DNA of 64,000 nucleotides, from contig JAKLNE010000021.1 of NCBI GenBank assembly GCA_022814615.1, positions 428,712-492,711 on the forward strand. The letters run 5' to 3'. Source of the stretch: Waltergamsia citrina. Taxonomy: Eukaryota > Ascomycota > Sordariomycetes > Hypocreales > Bionectriaceae. The notes under the pieces were generated by a model. It was not told where the DNA came from and did not search any database. It was given only the letters and a program-made list of their open reading frames with translations. Below, in pieces: positions 1-11,493 of the stretch. The position numbers were made by a program, and so were the translations under genes. Every line of letters starts with the position of its first letter. Position 1 is the first letter of the stretch.

Positions 1-794
1 TCCGTAAAGCCGACGGCAAGTCAGAACGTCGAGAAGTCGTAGACTTCGACCTCCACATCGAGCTCACGCACCTCCTCTACCAAGATATCCAATCCCAGAA
101 GCCCTTCCACCGCGAAGTAGCCACAGCCAGCAATTTCGAAAAAGTCCGCCGCGGCACCGTCTTCGCCACTCGCGCTTCCGGCTTTGGCGGCTCCGGTCCT
201 TCCATTGAAGAAGGCATTCCCCAAATCGACGAATGGTGTCGCCAATTCTGCGCCAGCAAAGCTGGTCTTAAAACTTTTGCGTTCGAGCGCCGCGTGCTAG
301 GATGGGATTTCGAAGGGCTCAAGTCCAAGGTGGAAGGGCTTATTCGCAGCTCCAACTACCGCGGCAAGGTCCAAGTCCAGTTCCCCGTACACAACAATCG
401 CGCTGAAGTCTGGAACGAATGCCGCACGAACCGCTGGCGATTGACCAAATGGATCGAGATGCTCTTCATGTTCAGCTTACTCTTCCTCTTCGCCTGGCCG
501 TGGGTATTCTTCCGCACGGCTCGCTGGGAGGTTGTCAGCGCAAATTGGCATCTGAGCGCCAATGACAGCCAAGGCCGCAAGCGGTACGCTACCATGAGCG
601 AGGACCGTTGGTATAATTTGTGGGCTAGACCCATCTCCAGAGCTGTCCTCGAGCGCAGACAGGGCACGCTGGACCAGGGGGATCTGAACCGTGAGGATGC
701 GCCGGCTTCGGGGGGTTTTGCTGGAGCAGTGCAGGCTGGCGTGGATGCCATGGGTGTTGTGAACCGATCCTTTGGCTGGGGTGGTGATAGCTAA
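1..794 (+). CDS. Conserved fungal single-pass membrane protein, 3' end only
   Basis: The reading frame is open from the first base (codons begin at base 3) to the TAA at 792-794, so about 263 C-terminal residues are present and the start lies outside the window. One strongly hydrophobic stretch at about bases 452-514 (contains MLFMFSLLFLFAWPWVFF) is a probable membrane anchor. It follows a soluble basic/aromatic region and is followed by a Trp/Tyr-rich cytosolic-type tail and a Gly/Ala-rich C-terminus. The codon use and lack of stops support real coding sequence. I do not recognise the family with certainty. It resembles a lineage-conserved ascomycete protein usually left as hypothetical, and no enzymatic motif is visible. 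No intron is needed in the visible part. Confidence 0.75.
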   Translation, partial: RKADGKSERREVVDFDLHIELTHLLYQDIQSQKPFHREVATASNFEKVRRGTVFATRASGFGGSGPSIEEGIPQIDEWCRQFCASKAGLKTFAFERRVLGWDFEGLKSKVEGLIRSSNYRGKVQVQFPVHNNRAEVWNECRTNRWRLTKWIEMLFMFSLLFLFAWPWVFFRTARWEVVSANWHLSANDSQGRKRYATMSEDRWYNLWARPISRAVLERRQGTLDQGDLNREDAPASGGFAGAVQAGVDAMGVVNRSFGWGGDS

Positions 795-1434
795 ACGACA
801 TCGCTGCTGAAGCGTTCATTTTTGGTCTTGTTTATATACTGATGACTGCGATGCGAGAACTGTTTTTTTCCCCTTTGCCGTCCCTTTAGGTATACACACT
901 TCTTCTCAAGGTTAGAGAAAGTGTAAGGGAATGGTTTGGCTGCGTCCTTGCTTGGATTGTTTTTCACATTGTGGGATATGCTTCTGCTTTTGATGTCTTG
1001 GGTGGATAGTAAACTCCTCTCTTGGTTTAGGGTACAAAAATGAAATGAATGAACATCGAATATACAATCCTGAGAAATGCCTCTTCTCTCTTATATATTG
1101 TATCATGTTGTTAGTAGTATGCATTGTTTGTGAAGACGTACGTACCTTAGAGGTACTATTAGTATTATAGTAGTACTGGTAGTACTATTACTAGTAATGT
1201 TGAAGTTGGACCCTAAAAGTCCAACTTGAAGTAAGCCCCTCTACCCCACCATTTCTCTTAAAGTTACTCCACCTCATCGCTCAACTTACCTCACCTCGCA
1301 TCAAGCCATCTTAGATTCATTACCACCCAAGATCTAACAACACCTCTCGCTAAGCTCAAATCCATCAACCCTCCATCTCACAATCCTTGTCACCTCTACA
1401 GCATCTTTCATTCGCATTCATCCACAGAGTGTCT
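795..1434. other. Spacer with low-complexity tract and hairpin
   Basis: Intergenic region between two same-strand genes. Bases 1141-1199 are a low-complexity run built from TAGTACT-like words. An imperfect inverted repeat (arms 1200-1211 and 1219-1230, 11 of 12 pairs, 7-nt loop) follows. A pyrimidine-rich leader precedes the next ATG at 1435. No gene is seen here. Confidence 0.6.
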
Positions 1435-2679
1435 ATGGCCGAAGCAACACCAGTGGCAAATCCGCGCCGGATTCTGGCCGTTAGCCTTGAAGATGCGACT
1501 CACCACCTCGCTCGTATAGTCAAAGGTCAGCCAAGCCATCTCATCGTTCTACACATCCCATTGCTCTTCAGCCTGCAGATTTAAGGGGGAAAGGAGAAGG
1601 GCATTATCGCCAACAGCAAAAGACGACTGTGCTCACACCGAACACAGACCTCACTGGCAAGACCCCGGAGCCGATAGCAACCTCCCTAGCCGGCACAACC
1701 CACGACCTACCCCTTTCTACAGCGTACTACTCCGCCACCGTCCCCGTATGGCTTGACCTTATCGACTCACCAACCGATTGGGCCGACTCCTTTCTCTCCG
1801 AGGAAGCCGCCGAGGTCCTTGCTGTGCTAGGCGGCTTACTCCTCGTGTTCCCGCTCCCGGGAACAACGTCACCAGAACCTACGCGCCAGCTTATCCGCCA
1901 TGTAGGGAAGGTTGTGCAAGACGGGCTCGGAGGATGGGAATGGGATGGAGTGGGAGTAGCTGTGGGAGTGGGTGAGGGCTCAACAGAGGAGTGGGATGAG
2001 CTATGCGCTGAGGCTGGATTGGAGTTTGTGCAGGTGAAAGGGACGGAAGGCGAGGAGCGCAATGAATTTGGAGGTAACGCTTGTCCTTGCATCTATTAAA
2101 TCACCAAAATCGCCAATCCCCTCATGTCACATTTAGGAGGCCAAAAGAGAGTTCAGCTGACTTTGCGTTTGTACAGAGAAGAGCGGCATCCCTCGCGTGA
2201 GAGAAGCCTTCGAGGCCAACGACTGGGCACAGCTGGATGGACCGTTATTGTCTGATTTTGGAGAATTCGAAGATGCAGCGTCGCCATCGTCCACCGGGAA
2301 AGAGGGCGATAAGGATCTAGATCCTGAGAACCTCGATTTTGGTTTTGACAAAGCTGACTTTGAAGGCCTGCGGAAAGCAATATGGAGCTCTGGCCAAGTT
2401 GACGACGGCCCCGCTTCCACAGCCGTGGAAGAAGAACGGATGACAAGTGGCGTAGGAAGGGCCATAAGTCGTAGCAACGACGATCCAGAGCAGAAAGGTG
2501 CCACTGGTGTGGAAGAGGGTAAGAATCAGAGTACACGTCTAGATGATGACGAGGTCGTCAAAGTCGAGCGCATGATGACGAAGCTCCATTCGGTACGAGA
2601 AGCTGGCGAGGGCATGGGTCAAGAGCAGAGGCGCAGAATGGCAGCACGCGCAGTGGAGGAGGTAATGAAAGAGTTATGA
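1435..2679 (+). CDS. Alpha/gamma-adaptin-binding protein p34 family (AAGAB/Irc6-like)
   Basis: Model: exons 1435-1525, 1648-2073 and 2177-2679, giving 339 residues. Both introns (122 and 103 nt) are phase 1 and join GAC and GAG codons cleanly. The product opens with NPRRILAVSLEDATHHLARI and continues with a small-GTPase-like fold rich in hydrophobic strands (VPVWLDLID, VLAVLGGLLLVFP). It ends in an acidic linker and a C-terminal helix around MMTKLHSVREAGEGM that matches the AAGAB/Irc6 C-terminal motif. In animals p34 (AAGAB) chaperones AP-1/AP-2 adaptor assembly; yeast Irc6 is the counterpart in clathrin traffic. The start at 1435 is chosen because a more upstream in-frame codon at 1387 is not ATG. 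Length agrees with fungal members. Confidence 0.85.
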
Positions 2680-5600
2680 GATGTGATGGAGATAGAAGAA
2701 AAGTATGAGGGACTCGCTATGAGGGAGCTCTTCATCAAATTACATATCACCAGCGTCTTACCTCATGATCTCGTTTTTTCAAACGTTGTATGAACCGCTG
2801 AAACCATGGCGCTCATCATACCACAAGCTTAATCTCAGACTCAAGCTCATGTGCTGTCGCGAATCGTATATAGCACTAGGGTAATTAGTAGCATCAGGCA
2901 AATCCGGATATTGGATACGCAGCTGCATCATCGAGACAGCTAAGCAGTACCTGCGTCACGGCGCAAGTACGAGTGTATACTTTGCACAACATCGTCGCCG
3001 CGCAACCATCTCGAGAGCGCAGATTGTTGTCAATATTGTGACATCACAATTGTGACAGACGTACTCAGCTTGACTGTACGCTACTACTTTCAAGTACCAC
3101 GGGCCGTTGACTCTATGCAAGGGAGCAAGGTATGGCGTGGTTAACTTGCAGGAAAGACAAGACACAGGACCCGAGAACGATCTCCGGTACAAGAGTAGTC
3201 GATGGCAACAAAACGACGATGGATCGGTTTTCATGAGATAACAACCTCGGATGAGCTCTGCTTTTCTCAATCGTAGCTGAAACCCTTTGGGCCCCTCCCG
3301 CTGACTAGGTAAAGTGCTGTGACGATCCGGCGAGATGGACCCCTCCACGCATGAACTGCAATGGCTCAAGAGTCTCTGACCCCTGCCCTAGGCGGGTTGC
3401 TAAGACCACTCACTGCATCATTGTTGCGGAGCGCTTCTCGGGCATATCCAGGCAAGTGCTAAAAAAGAGATCGATACCGGGGAAAAGACAATAAAAAAAA
3501 AAAAAAAAATAAAAGGAAAGGTTGGCTTTGCTGGGGCCCAAGGACAAGTCACAGGTGTCATCGGCTCCAGCTCTGTAGTATGCCGCTTCAAATCACAGTG
3601 TGAGACGGTAAATCGCGCCTAGCTGACTCGTTCGACGGCTGAGGAATAGCCAGTAACTCACGAGCATGGGTATATGCCGTTGTTTGTTGAGACAGCTCTT
3701 CTTGGTTTGTGGGATTAGTCCTCGCGATCATGCGCATATAAATGCAGGTCTCATCATGTCCCAGTCCCTAGTCGCGCTCCGCCCTGCATAAGCGAGCAGA
3801 CCCTAACGGCGACACTTGAACTTGTGAAGATATGCCGTTATGTTGCGAATCAATGCCGAAACTCAGCCAGAAAGGGGAGCGTGATGTTTTCAAAATATCA
3901 CGATGGTAGCCCCCTGGAGTCAATGTACGACAAATCTTGGCGACTTGTAAGAATCTCATGGTTTTGTGACTGATTGTGACCAGTGACCCATAGATGCTAC
4001 GGATACGACGGATGGTGAGACTTTTCATGCGTAGTGTGTCCGTAATGTCTTGATGTCACCCGCAAGAACGAGGCCTCGGTAAGAGTAGAGGTTCTGAAGT
4101 CAAGACGACTTGTTACATTCGGATCGTCGCAAACGCATCCTCAGCGTGCAAGCACGTAATGCCTTACTTGCAGAAAAGGGTCATACTTGCTTGTCGATTT
4201 CCATCGGTGTGACGTCCGGCTGAGGCATAGCAGAATGCTGAACCAAAGGTTGTCGATCAGAAGCTCCATCGGGGTTAAGCCGCGCGCACTTATGCAGGAA
4301 CAGCACACGCCATTGGTAAGAACCCACAGGGCCCCTGACGCCGTTCAAAGCATGTCGTCGGCACCAGAAAAACGCTCCGCACAATCTGATGCGGGTTTCG
4401 AGCTAACTTTCACGGCCGACAGGGCGGTCAACACTATCGGAACAGGGGAACGTGGGGGCAAGAAAAATAAAAAGCAAAAAAAAAAAAAACTATACGAGGA
4501 AAGATACGGAACACGGAGTACGGAGGCGAGCAGGCCGGACGATCTGGTCCCGCGAGCGCCGCCAATGACGACAGTTAGAGTCTCGGCAAACGCTAGACAC
4601 CACTCGCCAGGCTTGTTAGTGTAGCAGAGCGGTGCCGGACACGAGACATTCCGGAGGGTCGAATAGAATAGGGGCAAGGATGGCAAAACGGCCCTGTGCC
4701 CCCAAACGCGTGGAAGCCATTCCATGCGGCCTCTGTCATGAACGACACCGTTCCCGTGCTAACAGGGGCTTGGGCAAGAGCTGAAGAGCATGGTGTGTTA
4801 CCGCAGGACGCAGTAATTATTATTGCTTTATGCCAAAGTTGGTTGAGCCTGCGCTGATTTTGATGGCTTGCAGTTCATCATCCGGGATGGTCTTCTCGAA
4901 GAGCCGGACGTCGGCATCCGAACTGGACGGTTCTTCATCCATGTCGTGGAAGAAGGGTTAGCTCACAGGGCGGACATAGTTTTTGCCCATCATCCTGCAA
5001 ACCCCTGAACGACGTGCGCCAAGGAGACCAAGATGCTATTATGGTATGTAGGTACAAGAGTACATGGCAAGATCATCGGCTGTGGAGGTCAGGGTGCTGC
5101 TGATGTCTTGAAGTGTGGTTGGTGGGCTCGAAGGCTGGTCTCCGCCTGCGGGCGTTGGTTGGACCGACGAATGCCAAGGACGCATGGATCCAGGCACAGC
5201 GCAAACGCAGACACAGACGCAGGCACAGGATCAGTCGAAGTCAGGGGTTGAGGGTGTTGAGGGTCCCTCCCTGAGGGGCGCGTCAGCGGGGACAGCGCAC
5301 TGTGCGAAGAAGCTGGCTGAAGTCGCCTTTCCTCCAGCTGTGGTTCCAGTTATGGTGCCAGTTCTGGATTAATATGATTCTTGGCTCTGGGGTGATGGTG
5401 CCAGTAGATTTTGTCGACTTCCGCGTTCCAGCCACGGCCGGAGAATTGAATCGACAAAATGCTTCGCCGCACATATTTGTGTGTACGGGCGCTCGGGGTC
5501 AGACGCTCTTGATGCGTTTTGTGCACGATGTCAGGGACCCCTGGGCTCATTCAACAATGGATGACTGTATCGTTGGCATTATCGTATCCTGGTTACTCGT

Positions 5601-6724
5601 CTCTTAGATGCGCTTAAAGTTGTTTCCGGACGACTCTCTGGGACGAAGAACTTTCGTGTGTGGATTAGTGCGTACGTGCGAGTACTCGTACGTATACACA
5701 TAGGTAGGCTGTGACTTTTGGTGATCCTCCAGAGTTGAGGAGAGCTTGATTCGCCGAAGCCGGCTGACTTGACAGGGCGAACAAGGGGACGCACTCCACG
5801 GCGAGCTGATGGAGTTTAGGATCACTACAGCAAATCCAGGCTATTGGATAGATAATTCATGCGTCGTGATGCTGAGAAGATAGCGCAGAAACTCGTACTC
5901 GCACATGTTGATTTGTCTGATCACACTTCGGTCTCTTGAAGGCTAGTAAGGATCAGGTGGCGTATAATAGCGCACAAGACGGTTCGGCAGACGAAGTTCA
6001 TGGTCCAAAGTCTAAAGTCCAGAGTGAGCCTGCTGATGTTAGTCTTCGCCGGATTATGTCCCGTCGCTTTCTTCGACGCGCTTTACGAAGTGACCTAAAG
6101 GCCAAGGCGGATGCTAGTGAGCATCTAAGACACAGTGCAGGTGCGCTGTCCCGGGACAGTGCCACTTGTGTCAGGGCGCCGACTTTGGTTCACGGTGCCT
6201 TGCAGTAGCCTCGCGACTAGGCGGTTTGGTGCGGGCTGTTGTACTCGTATCGTGGATTCCTGGCCTGATGGGTTTGTTCGCCGGGTGAGAAATGCTCCTG
6301 ACGGCCGCGCATGCTCGTACTCGTAGGAGGCTCAAGCCGGACGTTGCCTCCACTCGTCTTCCAGGGAGGGTAACGCATGACCAGAAGATCCCCGTCCGCT
6401 TGGGGTGCCAGTCATCGGGGGTTTCCAGAGCGAGGGGCCTTTTGGCGGGTCGAGGTAGCCAAAAGTGGCACATACTTTTGTTGCTTGAAGCGCTGGCGAC
6501 CAACTCCACAGATCGGGCGTGATGATGTACTAGCTCTGAGACGAATAGATATGGATCATCGTGGCTTTCTGATCAACCCCTAGGGGATGGCAAGGGCAAT
6601 GTATCCTTTTCTTGTAGCATGAACTGTGTACAAGCATTGAAGTGAGTACGCGTTGTAATTCAGATGGTGTTTGGTCGAAGGCCTGAAGAAGGTTGCGTGG
6701 GAGCGATGGCGTGGGAGCGAGGGA

Positions 6725-6747
6725 TCTCTCTCTCTCTCTCTCTCTCT
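6725..6747. repeat. (TC)n microsatellite
   Basis: About eleven and a half perfect TC units in the upstream region of the homeobox gene. Confidence 0.95.
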
Positions 6748-7794
6748 GTACAAGTACGAAAAGGGACGAGGACGAGCATCTCACGGCAATGTACGTTACT
6801 GGCCTGGCTGCACTTGCCTCTGTTTTTCCCAGGTGGACTCGGACTTTCCTTGGCTGTGGGGTTCACCGAAGTTCACTGGAAAGAACGAACGAACGAGTAC
6901 CTCTAGGAAGAGGGACTGCTATGGCAGGAGCAGCCCGGTCTCGTACTCACGCTTACAAGTTGCGGCAGGCACGACAGGACTTTCCTCATTGCCTTACCCG
7001 TATTTGCCCTTCCCATCGGCTGCTGCAATAAATGCATGGTATTCGTACCGTAGACGGTAAAAACGACATGGCTGCCATCTGCCCTGTGCCCTGCGCGTGC
7101 CCTGCATTGTGCAGCGCGCAAAAAAAAAATAACGGTATTGATGCCGGGTTAGGCGCGTCACTGCTTTGGGAGCCGTAAGAGCCCTGGGTTTATGACATGC
7201 CTCAAAGACTCGAAGAGGGGCAGCCCTGTGGATTCCGTGTGCCTGCAGCTGAGCAGCGGTTGGCGGGCGTTTTCTAGGCTGTCTAGGCTGATGCAGCCAG
7301 TGCAGCTCCTCCTCCAGGCTCGCCCCGATGTCCAGGACATTTCCAGATACGGATTAGTGCGTACGGATTACGGCTTCCTACTGGTGCATCGACGGACAAT
7401 ATTGGGGATGTGCCTAGCCCCTAACCGGATGTAGCTGGACAAGGTGGTGTGTGCGCCATCCAGTGCCTGTCCTGTTCCTGTTCCTGACCCAGTGTGTACA
7501 ATGCCTCAGTGCCCAGTGCCCAGTGCTGGCCCAGTCCACTATGAGACGTTCCTGCAGGCGGTGCACCCACTAGCACAGGCAGGTCAGGTTAGGTGAGATA
7601 CGTATCGCCTCACAGTGCGGCGGTGCCTGACTTGGCCTGACTCCTGGATGCACTGAGCCAGGCCTGGCCCAGTCTGGCGGCGGCTGTCATCCAGCCCGTC
7701 CTGGGTTCTTTCCTGGCCTGTTCTTGCCTGGTCTGTTCTTTCCTATTCAGCCCGTCTTGGTCGGTCGGCGTCTGTGTGTCTCGAGCCGCTTGTC

Positions 7795-7960
7795 CGCCTG
7801 TCTCTCTGTCTCTCTGCCTCTCTGTCTCTCTTTTCCTCCCCTTGGCTCCCACCTCCCACTTCCCACTGTTTTCTCTTCTCCATCTTCACAATCCCCGTCC
7901 TTCTTCTTGTGACCGCCTCTTCTCTTTTCGTTCCCCGCGTCCCTTTTTTCTTTCCTTCAG
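7795..7960 (+). promoter_or_regulatory. Pyrimidine-rich initiator/leader tract
   Basis: A C/T-dominated stretch (repeated CTGTCTCT words, then TTCTCTTCTCC-type runs) begins about 630 nt upstream of the homeobox ATG. It coincides with the start of the ATG-free zone. CT-rich tracts just before the transcription start are typical of filamentous ascomycete promoters, so the main start probably lies within or shortly after it. Confidence 0.4.
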
Positions 7961-8421
7961 TCACTCTCTTGATCGTTCCAATAAGCCATATTCGGTGACC
8001 GTCACTCCTTCCGGCACCATTACATTCCTTCAGGCCCATTCGTCCGCGTCCACATCAACGTCGACATCGATCACCATCTTCAGTTGTCTCTGACCAAACC
8101 TCGTCGCTGGCCCTAATAAGCAGACCAAGCGCGAGATATACACACTCCTTACCATTACTACTTACTATATTTCAACTTTTCTCATCAACGTACCGACATA
8201 CACTCGGACGGCAGTCGACTCGAAATATTCGACTGGTGCTTCAGTAAACATCGCTACCCGACTTGCAACGACCTTGTGTGCCCTCATCGTCCCCGACACG
8301 ATCCCAGAAAAGACAACTCGCACCTTGCTTCGACCGAGTGCGAAAACACTGAACCGACGAGCCGTCTAAAGAATCGCCATTATAATCAACCTTGCTTGGA
8401 TCCCGATCGCCTTCACCAACA

Positions 8422-10427
8422 ATGGCCACCGAGGTTGAGCACCCCGTGGCCTTGGCCCCGACCGAGCAGGTTGGAACGCCTGTGTCCATGCACGATCAGT
8501 TCTCGAACGCGTCTGTAGCCACTCCTGGGTCGGCTGCGCCGAGCAAGCAGACGCCTTCGCCTTCCAACTCGAACAGCGGTCAAAATGGCACAGCCTCGAG
8601 GCGACCACCTCGCAAGAGCACCCTGACACAGCAACAGAAGAATCAGAAGCGTCAACGCGCTACTCAGGACCAGCTTACGACGCTTGAGGTAGAATTCAAC
8701 AAGAACCCAACGCCTACTGCTCTCGTTCGCGAGAGAATTGCCGAGGAAATCAACATGACCGAGCGATCCGTCCAGATTTGGTTCCAAAACAGGTACGTTC
8801 TCTGGCGATGGATACTTAAATCACAATGCTTGGTCAGAAACTAACAGTAGAAACAAAGGCGTGCGAAGATTAAGAACCTGGCCAAGAAGAGCCTTGAGAC
8901 AGGCGAAGACATCGACTCCATTCCCGAGTCTATGCGTGCCTACCTGGCCATGCAGGCCATGGAGTCTGGCAAGAGCATCGGAGGAAACTACTTCGGTCGT
9001 ACAGGTCTCTCACCCTTCGCTCATGGTGGCCTCATTCTTGGGGACCCCAACGCCAAAGTTTGTAAGTTTTCACAAGTCCTGTGATGCAGCCTTTCTCAGT
9101 CACTGACTTGGAAATTTCAGTGATCAACCACTTGACATGCCGCTCGCTCAGCATTGGCGAATGGACAAGAGTTGGGCAGAACGCCATGGACTTGGTCGTC
9201 TTTTACTCTCCGGATAAGCGTACCATCACCTACTACATCAACAATGAGCAGGCTGGTTACAAGATCGAGTACCCCTTCTCGTACGTCAAGAACATCTACC
9301 TGGAGAACAATGATAACGACCCAACCAAGATGGGTGGCATCGTCATTGATTTGACGCGCCCTCCACATTTCTTGATGGACTGCTCTAATGGCGCTGGTTT
9401 CTCTCACGTTGGTGACTTCACCCAGGATCAGCAGGCCAGCCATTGCCTTGTTCATCATCTTGGTGGGAACCCGAAGGTTCTCAGCGGTCAGCTCGCCAAG
9501 CTCGTCTCACTGGAATCCTTCATGAACCGCCACAACCCTCATGCTGTGCCGCCAGCCATTCCCCAGACAGCTCAGTTCCAGGATCCCCATGCCCTCTCCA
9601 TGTCAGCCCCGGTCTCGCCTCAAGCTCGCCCTTCGTCGCAGCCTAACTTCCACCAGCCTCAGGCCAACGCGTTCCAGGAGCAGTGGGGCATGCACCAGAT
9701 GCACTCTGCCGCCAACATGCGTCCACAGGGCCACAAGCGCCAGCGTAGTCGCTCGGTGCCCGGCCCTGTCGATTTCGCCATGTTCCAGAACCAGCCCATG
9801 CCCTCCTTCTACATCCAGCCGCCTGGTGAGATGGGTCCTCCTCAGCATCATCCTAACCTGTACGCACCTGTTCCTCAGCAGCCCACACAGGTAAATGCCA
9901 ACCTGCGAATCGACACCCAAGCTGGATTCGGTCTGGACATGCGCCAGTACCCCATGTCTGCGACCACGGCCTCGCCCTCCGAGTTCCCGCCGAGCCCTGG
10001 ATTCTTCCCCCAGCATCAGCAGCAGGCACGCGATGGTAGCCACATGCCCCCGACAAGCTACGGTCCGTCTTTCAACCAGGAGTTCCTCTCACCCATGCCT
10101 GGTGCTGAGAACCCCCCGGGACCGTCCATGCAGTTTCACGGACTCAGCGAGCCGTCCATCGTGGAGCAGTCACCCCCAATGGGCATGCTGGGCCGCCCCG
10201 GCTCGGCTGAAGCATACAATGGCAACGATGGTTCCTGCGCCGTCTCTGAGGATGGAGCTAGCCTGAACGAAATGTACCAAAAGCACAGCCTGAATCTCCC
10301 CATGCAATCGCAGTCTCCCAGCTATGTCCAGTCCCAGCAAGCCGAGCTTGACATGGATCAACTGGTGTCTTTCGATCCCATTGACCCGGCCAGTCTGTCT
10401 CCCGAAGGCGGAGCCCCGGCACAATGA
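8422..10427 (+). CDS. htf1: Homeodomain transcription factor, Htf1/Hox2-like conidiation regulator
   Basis: Model: exons 8422-8792, 8859-9061 and 9121-10427, giving 626 residues. Introns of 66 and 59 nt; the first splits the AGG codon inside the homeodomain, with a CTAAC branch. The homeodomain covers about residues 74-133 and carries the recognition-helix core WFQNRRAKIK. A conserved block follows (LAKKSLETGEDIDSIPESMR, then HLTCRSLSIG, YYINNEQAGYKIEYPFSY, VHHLGGNPKVLSGQLAKL) that sets this fungal subfamily apart. The C-terminal half is Pro/Gln/Ser-rich and probably a transactivation region. In Fusarium and Magnaporthe the related Htf1/Hox2 factors are needed for phialide development and conidiation. 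ATG 8422 is the first ATG after a 772-nt ATG-free leader. The family call is strong; the symbol is by resemblance. Confidence 0.88.
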
Positions 10428-11474
10428 GAAGCTAAAGATTTGCCTCTGTTCTCATGTGAATGAAGAGGCACTGGGAACTTGCAATTGCGGATGAGGGCGT
10501 TGTTTTTATTTGGGAAATTTATATACCACAGGGACTTGCGCAAGGGTGTTGAGTTAGGTTGGACATTTCTTTATTCATCTCATTATTTCTTATCTGCTAT
10601 TACATATCCCTCTCGCCACTGTGCGCGGCTTGTCGGGCGTATCGAAGGTGTTTCGAGGCGAGACCGAGGCTGCTGGCATCAGGCTTTGATGACTGCATGA
10701 CATTGCTCTTCTTGATAATAGGTCATGCATGTCCGGATAGCGATCGTGCGTTGATTTCTTTTTATTTTACCCGCTCGCGACGGCAATCATCCCCCCACCA
10801 CTTGGGGGAATCTGTCTCGCGAAGATATGGCTTGGGTGGTTTTGACTCGAAGCGAACTTTCGCGCCTTCTCATCTCAACATCTGGTTGACTGTTTTGATA
10901 TTCGGGGTTTCTTGCCCATGTGTTTTGAGGACGGCGGCTGACCACCACGCCGTTCCTCGAAACGTAATAATTTGGATGCACATACAAGGCTTGGGCATAA
11001 CTATTGGTTTATTGTTATTTATCCTGTCGCTTTTTACTGATTTCATTATCCGTCGAAAATTGGAAGCCCAGGTGGCTTCACCGGAGGATTTCTGGATTTA
11101 ATTATACACGCCGCCAGAGGCAGATGTGCCTCGAAGGCGTCGAAGATAGAGGAGTGGAGAGGAGAAGATGCAGAGCGAGAGCCTAAGTGTTTTCGCTCGT
11201 TATGCTGCGATCAGGGTTGGCGAAACCCTGGTTGTGAAATGATAATACGGATTTTACTGTTTTGAATTTTGTGTCTTGGGAGATAGTCGCAATGTTCACA
11301 CTGGCGTACTTTTGTGGCTACTTCATGCTTGCTCTGATCCCTATGTGGTGCTGTAGATGCTGTTTGGATTGATAGGCTGTGATGGTGTTGATCGTTGACT
11401 CGAGCGCCAGAAACATCTTTGTCTTGTCGCGTATATCCTTTCAAGCCTTGTCATACATGATATATTTGTACATG

Positions 11475-11493
11475 TATATATATATATATATAT
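11475..11493. repeat. (TA)n microsatellite
   Basis: Nine and a half perfect TA units, probably downstream of the homeobox transcript. Confidence 0.95.

Larger units (their letters stand above)
2680..8421. other. 5.7-kb gene-free upstream region and long leader of the homeobox gene
   Basis: No reading frame here has convincing codon use or splice structure. Contents: A-homopolymer at 3493-3509, a second A-rich tract near 4476-4488, a (TC)11 run at 6725-6747, many copies of a TACTCGTA-like word (5682-6950), degenerate CCTG/GCCC-rich repeats at 7440-7750, and a strong C/T tract at 7795-7960. From 7650 to 8421 there is not a single ATG on the + strand, followed directly by the homeobox start codon. 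This indicates a 5' leader of several hundred nucleotides. Such long regulatory regions are common upstream of fungal developmental regulators. Confidence 0.6.

Noticed and set aside
4187..4624. 145-codon + frame and overlapping - frame
   Set aside because: Lys and Phe runs come from an A-rich tract; no protein-like region elsewhere.
10559..11101. 180-codon + frame after the homeobox gene
   Set aside because: Lies in the presumed 3' UTR, has mixed hydrophobic low-bias codons, a non-typical start and no motif.
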